Part shown: positions 8,543 through 16,002 of the stretch, piece after piece
Position numbering within the stretch: position 1 is the first letter of the stretch
Layout: every line of letters begins with the position of its first letter
DNA from: CAZTWC01 sp964617105 [NCBI: uncultured Myxococcia bacterium]
Lineage (GTDB): Bacteria; CAZTWC01
Reading direction: 5' to 3'
Assembly (NCBI GenBank): GCA_964617105.1
Contig: CAZTWC010000024.1
Coordinates: forward strand, 1 to 18,936
DNA: 18,936 nucleotides
Notes under the pieces: generated by a model
Databases searched by the model: none
Told to the model about the DNA's origin: nothing
Seen by the model: only the letters and a program-made list of their open reading frames with translations
Translations under genes and position numbers: made by a program

Positions 8543-10728
8543 TTTATCATTCCTATTCCGGCATAAGATAAAGTGGATAAAAAGTCAGTGTACTTTGAAC
8601 TGGCATTGGCTGATTTGAACAGTAGTTGGTGATCTTCTCCGGAAAACTGCAAAAGTCCTCCGGTAGATTTATTGCCGGCAGCAATTTGCAAATTTTCGCT
8701 AACCGGTGGTTTCAAAGGGGACAAACCCCGTAGAAGCAGCATGGGAATATCAGCTACTTTTGGTTCTACCAGCGGCAATCCTCCGGCAATGGTCAAGGCT
8801 TCGATGGCTTTGGCCGGAGTGACGGAGTCGCTCATTCCTTCCATCAGCAAGACATTCCTGCCAATATTATCAAGGGAATAGCGGTAAAAATAGGGGGCAT
8901 AATTGATGGGATCAACAACTTCCGTTAGCATCTGAATCAACCCCATTACCGGATGAAAGGAGGTGAGGGTGTAATTAGGCGGAATTTGTGCCAAACTTCT
9001 AATAACCTGCAAGTAATTTACTTTTTGGTTTTGTTTCAATAGAGTAATTGATAATCCTCCTCCAACTCCGGTAAAAACTGCGCCTCTGATCCGGTTTTCT
9101 ACAGCCAGGGCCAAAACTCCGCCTATACCGCCATGAGATAAACCCAGAAAATAGATTCGTCCCCGGTCTAATTTAATCTCCAGGCCGTTGGGGGAGATGG
9201 AGGAGTCTATCTTAAATTTGCCGATTTTGATCAGTTTGGCCAGGGTGATAAAGTCGGCGGCTGATTGCCGGAAATTGGTTCTGAAGGCAACCAGATTATG
9301 CAGATTGATAGAAAATAATTCCCCGTCTGTACCTTGTGGAACCCGGGTGCCGTATAGAGGACTATCGATACTGATAACCGCAAATTTCTTAATCGCCAGT
9401 TTGGTGGCCGGTTGCAGGATATTGTTCTTGTTTTGAAATTCCAGGTAATCTCCACCACTGCTGTGGCCATAAATGGTGATTGGCCAACCTGAGGTGGGCA
9501 TGGTGCCTTTGGGGATAGAGATGGCGAAGCGGATATTATCCAGTTGCTGCAAAATAGGTTGACCCTGGCTGTTGAAATGAAAACCGCCCTGATTTTTGTA
9601 GGGGGGAGACCCTTTTTGAAAGTTGGGGCCCATGTAGGTGCCTTCAAATATATAGTAATAGGGGGTTTGACCGCTGTATTTAATGGAATTTACCTTACCT
9701 TGTTTGAAATCATCGTTAATATATTTCCTAACCTGAGCCAACTCTGGACTGATGGGTTGGGTGGTAAAGATGGTGGCTATGGCTATTTCATCTGGGTAAA
9801 ATTGATTTTTCTGCTTAAGGAAATCGGTTAAAGGTTGGTAGAGTTTTTCCAATATTGCCACCTGGGGGTGCGAAGTATACCGTCCCTGAAAAGCAGCCTG
9901 GAACAAACCGGGAGAACCCAGCCTGGCATTGTGGACATTATTGAACTCCCTTTTGACTACCAACGCGTATCGGGTGGAGGGCTTGAGGGGAAATCCCCAT
10001 ACCGGCTGAACACTCAGGGTATTGGAGGGGATGTAATCATCACTATATACCTGGAATTGCATTTGAAGGGGAATAAATTCACCCTGGTGTGGATCTCCTG
10101 GCTCTACGTTCAACAGGTAAATGGGCGAAGAGAAATCCATGGTATCTTTGGGTTTCATATGCAAAGTTGAATTTGACAGGGGTTGATCAAATCGCAGGTA
10201 GATGGGGGAATTGGTGCCAAAACCTTTGAGTTCCTGGTCAGCCAGGGAGATATAGTCGGAGAGGATTTTAATCCGTTTGGGGTTGGGGTAGTCGCTTATA
10301 TCGATATAACCACTACTTTTTCGTCTTTGGTCGTGGGGAAAAGGAAAGTCGAAAAAAGATTGAGTAAGGGCTGGATCGAAACTGGGCATACCACCCGACA
10401 AGGAGAGTTTTATTATTTGCTCATCCAGCCTGGCCGCAGTTTCTTCTCCCGCCGGGTAATCTTCTGCGGATTTTGAGTCAATATCCCCGCTATTGTCATC
10501 GGCAGGGAAAGCATCTCCATTACCAATATAATCATCAAGTTGTTCGTCTAGATCAAGGGGATTAGTTTCTCCCCCATCATTTTTTACCCCAGTCTGATCA
10601 TCTGCAGTTACTTCCCCACCATCTTTATTATTTACCATAGAATTGTTTTCCGGCTTATGTTCACCGCAGGATACAATTATAAACAGTAAGAAAAAGTAGA
10701 GAGAGGAAAAAAAAGATAAACTTTTCAT
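8539..10728 (-). CDS. lipoprotein with C-terminal alpha/beta hydrolase domain (paralogue A)
   Basis: A 729-residue predicted lipoprotein. The signal sequence is short and strongly hydrophobic, ending in FIIVSC with the lipidated Cys at 21. Residues 22-100 are an acidic Asp/Asn/Gly-rich linker. The beta-rich domain (about 110-360) contains FPFPHDQRR, GTNSPIYLRF and TRYALVVKR. The hydrolase domain has GHSSGG (421-426), elbow GLSHGG with Ser531, Asp634 in GMSDS and His700 in GEDHQ. Against the downstream paralogue the elbow residue before Ser is Leu, not His, and the one after is His, not Gln, which may reflect different substrates. It begins 7 bases after the adenosine deaminase-family gene with no clear Shine-Dalgarno, so it may depend on coupling. 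Confidence 0.88.
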   Translation of the reverse strand: MKSLSFFSSLYFFLLFIIVSCGEHKPENNSMVNNKDGGEVTADDQTGVKNDGGETNPLDLDEQLDDYIGNGDAFPADDNSGDIDSKSAEDYPAGEETAARLDEQIIKLSLSGGMPSFDPALTQSFFDFPFPHDQRRKSSGYIDISDYPNPKRIKILSDYISLADQELKGFGTNSPIYLRFDQPLSNSTLHMKPKDTMDFSSPIYLLNVEPGDPHQGEFIPLQMQFQVYSDDYIPSNTLSVQPVWGFPLKPSTRYALVVKREFNNVHNARLGSPGLFQAAFQGRYTSHPQVAILEKLYQPLTDFLKQKNQFYPDEIAIATIFTTQPISPELAQVRKYINDDFKQGKVNSIKYSGQTPYYYIFEGTYMGPNFQKGSPPYKNQGGFHFNSQGQPILQQLDNIRFAISIPKGTMPTSGWPITIYGHSSGGDYLEFQNKNNILQPATKLAIKKFAVISIDSPLYGTRVPQGTDGELFSINLHNLVAFRTNFRQSAADFITLAKLIKIGKFKIDSSISPNGLEIKLDRGRIYFLGLSHGGIGGVLALAVENRIRGAVFTGVGGGLSITLLKQNQKVNYLQVIRSLAQIPPNYTLTSFHPVMGLIQMLTEVVDPINYAPYFYRYSLDNIGRNVLLMEGMSDSVTPAKAIEALTIAGGLPLVEPKVADIPMLLLRGLSPLKPPVSENLQIAAGNKSTGGLLQFSGEDHQLLFKSANASSKYTDFLSTLSYAGIGMIK

Positions 10729-10735
10729 AGTGATG

Positions 10736-11965
10736 TTAAGACTTTACAGTAGAAAATACTCCGTGCTTCTCTTCTAACTCTTCGTAATAATTTAATATAT
10801 TGTGGACATATTCCCGTTTTTCTTTGTAATTACCCGGGAAAAAACTGCGTTTGAAACCGTACATCACGATGTTACGTAACATTTTAGGAGAGAGGTCGAA
10901 ATTGGAGATGGCAATTTTTAACTCATTGGAGACAGTAGTATTGGATATCAACCGGTTATCGGTGCATATAGTGACACTCATGCGGTAATCCAGCATCTTA
11001 CGCAAGGTATGGTCATCCAGGTAGCGTAAATATGGATTAGTCTGCATATTGCTGGTAAGGCAAATTTCTATGGTGATCCGCCGGTCAGCAATATATTCTG
11101 CCAAATGCTGGATATATTGTTGCCGGTTGATATTTGGATTAGTGATAAAATGGGGGCTGAACAGATGGTAACAGTGACCGATCCGGTCGGCGTACAGATC
11201 GGTTATGGCTTGAAATATACTCTCCGGTCCGTAGGCTTCACCGGCGTGGACCGTTTTTTTTATGAAATTTTTATGGGCGTAGTGAAAGGCCTCGATATGG
11301 TCATCAGCCGGGTACCCATCTTCGCGGCCGGCCAGGTCGAAGCCCACAATGGGCAATCCCTCTTCGTCCCTTACTTTGACTGCCGCCAGGCACAATTCCA
11401 TGGAAGATAGCCCATAGGTTTTCTTCAAAGGTGAATAATGGTGCACTTCCAAAATTTTTTTATAGTATGGAGAAAAGTATTCGTTAAAATAGCGCATGGC
11501 GCATACAATAATACCGTAATGAAATTGGGGCCGTTTCTTCTCCTTTACCTCTTTTTGCCGATTAAAGCGGATTTTGGCCCTTTCCAGCCCTTTGCATACC
11601 GCCCGCAGTATTTCTGGAATAGTCAGGTCATTGTGAACATGAAGTTGGGGGGCAAATCTGACCTCAAGGTAGTAAACCCCTTCAGCGATATTGTCTTCCG
11701 CTAACTCAGTGGCAGCTCTCTCGAGAGCCTCCCTGGTTTGCAGCACTGCACAGGTATATTTAAATCCCTCTAAATAATCGTTAAGATCCATATAACGTTC
11801 TTTGAATACTGTTTCTTTTAATCCTTCCGTTGTTTCAGATGGCAACTCCAAACCCATCTCTTTGGACAGTTCCAAAAGGGTATTTATCCGTAAGGAACCA
11901 TCCAAATGGACATGCAGGTCGGTTTTAGGAATTTCATCAATAAATTTATCAGGAATATTAGCCAT
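10736..11965 (-). CDS. adenosine deaminase-family metal-dependent hydrolase
   Basis: A 409-residue TIM-barrel amidohydrolase, probably cytoplasmic as it has no signal peptide. Metal and catalytic residues: DLHVHLDGSL with H18 and H20, VHAGEAYGPESI with H240 and E243, RIGH with H264, and TDN with zinc-ligand D336. The second Asp of the usual TDDP motif, which contacts the purine in mouse adenosine deaminase, is Asn337 here; I recall TDN in some actinobacterial Add proteins, so activity is not excluded. It is some 60 residues longer than typical Add, with a Lys-rich insert near 133-147 and another near 160-190. AGGAG stands six bases before the ATG. It heads the operon with the two lipoprotein hydrolases. 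Adenosine deamination is likely; a related purine or nucleotide-derived substrate is possible. Confidence 0.88.
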   Translation of the reverse strand: MANIPDKFIDEIPKTDLHVHLDGSLRINTLLELSKEMGLELPSETTEGLKETVFKERYMDLNDYLEGFKYTCAVLQTREALERAATELAEDNIAEGVYYLEVRFAPQLHVHNDLTIPEILRAVCKGLERAKIRFNRQKEVKEKKRPQFHYGIIVCAMRYFNEYFSPYYKKILEVHHYSPLKKTYGLSSMELCLAAVKVRDEEGLPIVGFDLAGREDGYPADDHIEAFHYAHKNFIKKTVHAGEAYGPESIFQAITDLYADRIGHCYHLFSPHFITNPNINRQQYIQHLAEYIADRRITIEICLTSNMQTNPYLRYLDDHTLRKMLDYRMSVTICTDNRLISNTTVSNELKIAISNFDLSPKMLRNIVMYGFKRSFFPGNYKEKREYVHNILNYYEELEEKHGVFSTVKS

Positions 11966-12016
11966 ATTCTCTCCTGTAGATTGTGTCTATCCAGACCCAG
12001 ATTAATAGAGATTATC

Positions 12017-12046
12017 AGCATAACTCTTGAGGTGTTGATTTGTCAA
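12017..12046 (-). promoter_or_regulatory. sigma-70-like promoter of the deaminase-lipoprotein operon
   Basis: On the minus strand a perfect TTGACA (12046-12041) is followed after 18 bases by TATGCT (12022-12017). Transcription would start near 12010, about 45 bases before the ATG at 11965. Its -35 box overlaps the -35 box of the plus-strand promoter. Confidence 0.55.
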
Positions 12047-12050
12047 TCAA
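12035..12050. promoter_or_regulatory. palindrome across the overlapping divergent -35 boxes
   Basis: TTGATT and AATCAA form a 6-bp inverted repeat around a TGTC centre. Both -35 hexamers fall within it, so a protein bound here would block both directions. It may also be a by-product of two similar hexamers lying back to back. Confidence 0.4.
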
Positions 12051-12068
12051 ATATAAACGTGATATAAT
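12040..12068 (+). promoter_or_regulatory. sigma-70 promoter of the cysteine-rich lipoprotein gene
   Basis: TTGTCA (12040-12045), a 17-base spacer and a perfect TATAAT (12063-12068). This is the best promoter in the window. Transcription would begin near 12075. Because the -35 box coincides with the in-frame TTG at 12040, that codon cannot be the start of the downstream gene. Confidence 0.65.
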
Positions 12069-12102
12069 CAAGTTTTACCTTACAATATCCTGTGATTGCT
12101 CT

Positions 12103-14979
12103 ATGTCAAACCGATTACCATATCAAGCAACATCTGTTGCATCTTGCTTATCCTATAGAGCGTCTGTTGAGGCCGGGGCCGAGAAAGGTCATCCCCTCTT
12201 CGGGACGTTGCGACATCTGCCACTTAACAGGACACCCGCCAGTTTATTTATCCTAATCTGCCTTAATGTCCTTCTTTTGTCTTGTGGTTTCTACCCTCCT
12301 CCCTATTGTAATACCGATGAGAAGTGTCAACCGCTTATAACCGGAAATTTGTGTCAAAATAACCGTTGTACCCCTGCTCATATTTGTTTTTCCCGTGAAG
12401 AGTGCGGAGAAAATCAGTTTTGCCACTCCCATCGCTGCCATTTTGATGAGCGGTCTTGCCTGGTAGATTTACATTGCCAGAAACCCCAGGAATGTTTGCA
12501 TAATCGGTGCCGAACCAGGTGTGAAGACAAAAACCAGTGCGCACCTGGATTTGTATGTAAACGAGGTACCTGTGAGAGATATTGGGTATGCCTTCAGGAT
12601 AAAAATTGCCCATCCGGAATGATTTGTCAGGATGAACACTGTGTTTATATGACAGCGGAATGTGGCCTCAATAAAAGTTGCCGGACTGGATATTCATGCT
12701 TGCAGGGCAAATGTGAACCCGACCAATGCACCAGCGATGAGCAGTGCGGAGAAAAAGGGGTATGCCAACAGTCCACTGGCAAATGTGTCGAGGTTGAGTG
12801 CCGTAATGACAGCCACTGCCCCTTGGGAATGGTCTGTCAGAACGAACGTTGTATTTATAAGGTATTGGATGAGTGTGACCTGCAAAAAGAATGTCCCCCG
12901 GGATACACTTGCTTGCAGGGTAAATGTCAACTTGACCAATGTACCAGCGATTCTCATTGCGGAGAAAAAGAGATCTGCCAGCAGACCACCGGCAAATGTA
13001 TTGAAGTTGAGTGTAAAGGTGATGAGCATTGTCCGGCCCGGCGCCAGTGTGATCTGAATGTATATAAGTGCCAGCCAGACCAGGGTTGTTTCAAAGATAG
13101 TGACTGCGAAGAGAAGGAGGTTTGCCAGTTAGACAGCGGTCTATGCCTCCCGGTGGAATGTCGTTTGGACCACCATTGCCAGGCTCGCTATATTTGTGAC
13201 CTACAGCAGCATAATTGTATTCCAGACGCTGGATGCCATGCCCTTGAAGATTGCCCGGATAAAAATATCTGTGTTCAGGAAACCGGCAAATGCCAGCCTG
13301 TGGATTGCACCAAAGATGAACATTGTCCTTTTCGTCATATTTGCCATTTTACACTCTATAAATGTCAACCGGATCAAGGGTGCCGTAATAACAGCGGCTG
13401 TTCTCCTACACAGATCTGCCAGTTCGAAAGTGGCAAGTGTCTAGAGGTAGAATGCCGTCTGGATGAGCACTGCTCAGATGGAAAAATTTGCCAAATTAGT
13501 TCTAATAATTGTATTGATGATAAGGGCTGTCACAGTAATGCCGACTGCGGCGCTTTGGAAGTTTGTCTTCTTGCGAGCGGTAAATGCAGCCCCGTGGAGT
13601 GCCGCCTGAACTTTCACTGTAGCGAAAAGCAGTATTGTGATGTAACCAGTCATAAATGCCTTCAAATTAGTGATGATGGCTGTAAAAGCGACCAAGATTG
13701 CCAGGCTCGTTATCTTTGCCACCTGGGAGAGGGGCGTTGTTTACCGGATGGCGGTTGTTTTAGCGATGCTGACTGTAAACGTAACAGTATCTGTGATTAT
13801 AAGAGCGGAAATTGTATTTCTGCTCAGGGTAATTGCCTGTCAGATACCGATTGTCCTTCTGGCCAGGAGTGTGATCTAATAAAAAATGTTTGTTATACCT
13901 CTTCGGGATGCAAACAAGACAGCGATTGCCCCTATCGTTATCTTTGCGAGATCAATAGCGGTCTTTGTCTTCCCCAGGGCGACAGTTGTAAGAGTGACGG
14001 CGATTGCTGTAAACCGGGTGAGATTATTTGCGAAATTTGTATTGATGATAAATGTGTACCACCCAAATGCTTGAATAACAGTAACTGTAGACCAGGCTAT
14101 ATTTGCCAAAGCGGTCGCTGCCAGTCTCAAAGTTGCACTGATGACAGCGAGTGCCGGCAAGATTTTACCTCTCAGAATTATATTTGCGATAAGAGCCAGT
14201 GTGGACAGGCTCAATGCCTGGATGACCTGGACTGTCCTCAAGATTTTGTCTGCCTGTCCAACCGCTGCAAATATTCGGGCTGCAGCCAGGATGCTCAATG
14301 TGGTCCGGATGCCAGATGCATAAAGGGTAAGTGCATCTCTATGGAATGTAAAAATGATACCAACTGTCCCGGCGACATGATCTGTGAAAGTTTCAAGTGC
14401 GGGGTAGCCCAGTGCCATAACAACTCTCAGTGTGAAATCGGCAAAGAGTGCCGGCAAGGCCGCTGTGAGGAGGTAAAGTGTACCTACCAGGGCCATTGCC
14501 CCCAGGGATTTCAGTGCAATAACCAGGGACAGTGTGAAAAGGGACCGGAGGGGTGTAATTTTTCCGGCCAATGCCCAACCTTCCATCTATGTGTTGACAA
14601 AAAATGTCAATTACCGGAAACCACTGATCTGTGTCGCAATTGTGAAAAGAATTCCGATTGCGGCGGTGCCTCTAATCATTGCCTGGTAAATTCTGATACC
14701 CAGGAGCAATTCTGCGGATCTGATTGTGGCCGCGGGCAGGATTGCCCATCTGGATTCTACTGCCAGGCCCTGGGCATAGAAGGCGGTGACGGCAAACCGG
14801 TAGATCGTCAATGTATTCCAGTAGGCGGCACCTGTACCAGGTTTTGCAGTCAGGATTCAGATTGTAAAGATCCTGGGGACAAATGTAATGACCGGGTTTG
14901 TGGCCCTCCCGACCAAAAATGTTCTTTTAATCTTGACTGTCCAAAAGGTAAAACCTGTGTTGGTGGCCGGTGTATATAG
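12103..14979 (+). CDS. giant cysteine-rich modular lipoprotein
   Basis: A secreted lipoprotein of about 35 modules of roughly 22-27 residues, each of the form C-x5-C-x5-C-x4-6-C, often CxxDxxCxxGxxC. About one residue in seven is Cys, consistent with chained disulfide-bonded knots resembling EGF-like or Dickkopf-N modules. The C-terminus holds an irregular unit (FCGSDCGRGQDCPSGFYC, then QCIPVGGTC) of a kind frequent in Myxococcota-type surface proteins. The lipobox is LLLSC with the Cys codon at 12283. The start is uncertain: ATG at 12103 has no Shine-Dalgarno and leaves 60 residues before the Cys, whereas TTG at 12208 gives a well-formed 25-residue signal peptide (RHLPLNRT, then a hydrophobic stretch). 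It is the only large plus-strand gene here and is divergent from the deaminase operon. An adhesive, receptor-like or stalk role is a guess. Confidence 0.88.
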   Translation: MSNRLPYQATSVASCLSYRASVEAGAEKGHPLFGTLRHLPLNRTPASLFILICLNVLLLSCGFYPPPYCNTDEKCQPLITGNLCQNNRCTPAHICFSREECGENQFCHSHRCHFDERSCLVDLHCQKPQECLHNRCRTRCEDKNQCAPGFVCKRGTCERYWVCLQDKNCPSGMICQDEHCVYMTAECGLNKSCRTGYSCLQGKCEPDQCTSDEQCGEKGVCQQSTGKCVEVECRNDSHCPLGMVCQNERCIYKVLDECDLQKECPPGYTCLQGKCQLDQCTSDSHCGEKEICQQTTGKCIEVECKGDEHCPARRQCDLNVYKCQPDQGCFKDSDCEEKEVCQLDSGLCLPVECRLDHHCQARYICDLQQHNCIPDAGCHALEDCPDKNICVQETGKCQPVDCTKDEHCPFRHICHFTLYKCQPDQGCRNNSGCSPTQICQFESGKCLEVECRLDEHCSDGKICQISSNNCIDDKGCHSNADCGALEVCLLASGKCSPVECRLNFHCSEKQYCDVTSHKCLQISDDGCKSDQDCQARYLCHLGEGRCLPDGGCFSDADCKRNSICDYKSGNCISAQGNCLSDTDCPSGQECDLIKNVCYTSSGCKQDSDCPYRYLCEINSGLCLPQGDSCKSDGDCCKPGEIICEICIDDKCVPPKCLNNSNCRPGYICQSGRCQSQSCTDDSECRQDFTSQNYICDKSQCGQAQCLDDLDCPQDFVCLSNRCKYSGCSQDAQCGPDARCIKGKCISMECKNDTNCPGDMICESFKCGVAQCHNNSQCEIGKECRQGRCEEVKCTYQGHCPQGFQCNNQGQCEKGPEGCNFSGQCPTFHLCVDKKCQLPETTDLCRNCEKNSDCGGASNHCLVNSDTQEQFCGSDCGRGQDCPSGFYCQALGIEGGDGKPVDRQCIPVGGTCTRFCSQDSDCKDPGDKCNDRVCGPPDQKCSFNLDCPKGKTCVGGRCI
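12125..12149 (+). repeat. nested alternative hairpins in the leader
   Basis: GCAACA (12127-12132) can pair with TGTTGC (12135-12140), or AAGCAA (12125-12130) can pair with TTGCTT (12144-12149). The two stems share bases and exclude each other. It lies about 50 bases after the predicted transcription start. Confidence 0.3.
12163..12207. repeat. REP-like element, copy A
   Basis: Blocks TCTGTT (12163-12168), AGGTCATCCC (12186-12195) and GGGACG (12202-12207) match, in order and nearly in spacing, the element at 15931-15972. A GGCCGGGGCC palindrome and a TCCC/GGGA stem lie within. It ends right before the candidate TTG start of the cysteine-rich lipoprotein. Confidence 0.4.
12589..13011 (+). repeat. 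tandem pair of 210/213-bp units, three cysteine modules each
   Basis: Unit 1 is 12589-12798 and unit 2 is 12799-13011; they differ in length by one codon. Encoded landmarks recur in order: CPSGMICQ / CPLGMVCQ, GYSCLQGKC / GYTCLQGKC, then DQCTSD and GEK. Long nucleotide matches around 12721 and 12934 indicate a fairly recent segmental duplication. Confidence 0.85.
13012..13755 (+). repeat. five copies of a 147-bp unit (two cysteine modules each)
   Basis: Units begin at 13012, 13159, 13306, 13453 and 13600. The first four are exactly 147 bases (49 codons) and the last is 156. Each encodes a 25-residue module ending near CQPDQG or CIPDAG plus a 24-residue module ending near GKCxPVE. Copies have diverged, so this expansion looks older than the 210/213-bp pair. 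Confidence 0.88.
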
Positions 14980-14999
14980 GGAGTTGCTGATTGTATAGC

Positions 15000-15902
15000 T
15001 TAAAGTTCTATCTCTTGTTTTTCGCGGGCAAAGAATAGTTGCAGCGGATGTCCCTTTTGTAGCATATTTTTTTGATGTTGGCGTTCCAGTTGTAATAGTT
15101 GGTTATCGGAGCGGAGCGGGTCGTGGTGAAAAAGAGCCAGTTTTTTGGCTTTTGCCTCCAGGGCATAATCTATGGCCTGGTTAATGGTGCTGTGGCCCCA
15201 ACCTCTTTTCTGAGGGTACTCTTCATCTGTGTATTGGGCATCATGGATGATTAAGTCAACCTCGCGGCAAAATTTGGTGTGCAATTGATTTGATTCTTTA
15301 GCAAACAGTTCCATGTCCTCTTGTTCATCTAAAAGGATAGATTCCTCTTCGACTCTATGATCAGATAGGGGATTGTAGTATGGTTCCATGTCTCCTGAAT
15401 AGTAGAGTGATTTGCCATCACACTCCACCTTGAAACCCAGGGTGGTTACTGTGTGGTTAGAATATTTAGTGGTTATTGTAAAATCACCGATTTCCAACAC
15501 CTCTTCTTGCAGGTCTATGTAAGAGATATCAGAAGCAAGTTCGGTATTTCTAACCGGAAAGTAGGAGTAGTCCATCTGGGTTTCCATAATCTGCACCAAT
15601 TTTTTTTCATAGTGCACCGGTCCATAGATGGTGATTTTTTTTCCAGGTATAAAAACCGGGACAAAGAAGGGGAAACCCTGAATATGGTCCCAATGAGTAT
15701 GGCTAATCAACAGATTTACCTGATTACTTTTCTCCTGGAGAATTTTATTGCCCAGTTCCCTGATGCCGGTACCGGCATCGAAAATTATCCGTTGGTTATT
15801 GTTTGACAGAACCTCGATGCAGGCGGTATTGCCCCCGAATTGTACTGTGGAAGGTCCTGGAGTCGCAATGGAACCTCTTACCCCCCAAAAGATCACTTTC
15901 AT
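15000..15902 (-). CDS. metallo-beta-lactamase-fold hydrolase (phosphodiesterase-like)
   Basis: A 300-residue cytoplasmic enzyme of the group that begins GVRGSIATPGP and FGGNTACIEV. The metal-binding motif SHTHWDH (H68, H70, D72, H73) is intact, with further likely ligands H150 in SNHTVTTLG, D171 in YYSGD, D221 in HDAQY, and H237/H260 in GWGHST and FHHDP. This branch is related to RNase Z and class II cyclic-nucleotide phosphodiesterases and often accompanies signalling domains, so cyclic-nucleotide or other phosphodiester hydrolysis is the best guess. AAGGAG (15914-15909) lies six bases before the ATG. It follows the HDOD gene by 100 bases that carry a REP-like element, and it converges on the cysteine-rich lipoprotein gene with only 20 bases between the stop codons. 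Confidence 0.85.
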   Translation of the reverse strand: MKVIFWGVRGSIATPGPSTVQFGGNTACIEVLSNNNQRIIFDAGTGIRELGNKILQEKSNQVNLLISHTHWDHIQGFPFFVPVFIPGKKITIYGPVHYEKKLVQIMETQMDYSYFPVRNTELASDISYIDLQEEVLEIGDFTITTKYSNHTVTTLGFKVECDGKSLYYSGDMEPYYNPLSDHRVEEESILLDEQEDMELFAKESNQLHTKFCREVDLIIHDAQYTDEEYPQKRGWGHSTINQAIDYALEAKAKKLALFHHDPLRSDNQLLQLERQHQKNMLQKGHPLQLFFAREKQEIEL

Positions 15903-15922
15903 TATTTTCTCCTTGTAGCCAT

Positions 15923-15995
15923 TCAGAAACTCTGTTCGTCGTCTGACGCCGCAGGTGATCCCTTTAGGGACGCCATAATGTAAATTTATTTCTGA
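15923..15995. repeat. REP-like element copy B, flanked by 7-bp inverted repeats
   Basis: TCAGAAA (15923-15929) and TTTCTGA (15989-15995) bracket a structured core. The core has TCTGTT (15931-15936), AGGTGATCCC (15953-15962) and GGGACG (15967-15972), with the small stems CGTC/GACG and CCCT/AGGG. It fills most of the gap between the HDOD and metallo-hydrolase genes. It could be a dispersed palindromic repeat or an RNA structure that lowers read-through; no T-run makes it an intrinsic terminator. Confidence 0.45.
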
Positions 15996-16002
15996 GCGAG
16001 CC

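Noticed and set aside
12040-12102. TTG at 12040 as start of the cysteine-rich lipoprotein.
   Set aside because: It lies in the -35 box of a strong promoter whose transcript would begin about 35 bases later.
12040-12215. A c-di-GMP or other known riboswitch in the leader of the cysteine-rich gene.
   Set aside because: I compared the region with the GEMM-type consensus from memory and found no matching core; the hairpins fit a REP-like element better.
13012-13755. A CRISPR-like or tandem non-coding array suggested by the regular 147-bp period.
   Set aside because: The period is an exact multiple of three, the frame stays open, and conserved positions are Cys codons, so it is coding repeat structure.
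13876-14586. A 236-codon open frame on the minus strand inside the cysteine-rich gene.
   Set aside because: It is antisense to regularly spaced Cys modules on the plus strand and its Ala/Thr/Leu-rich translation is what the complement of Cys/Asp-rich codons gives.
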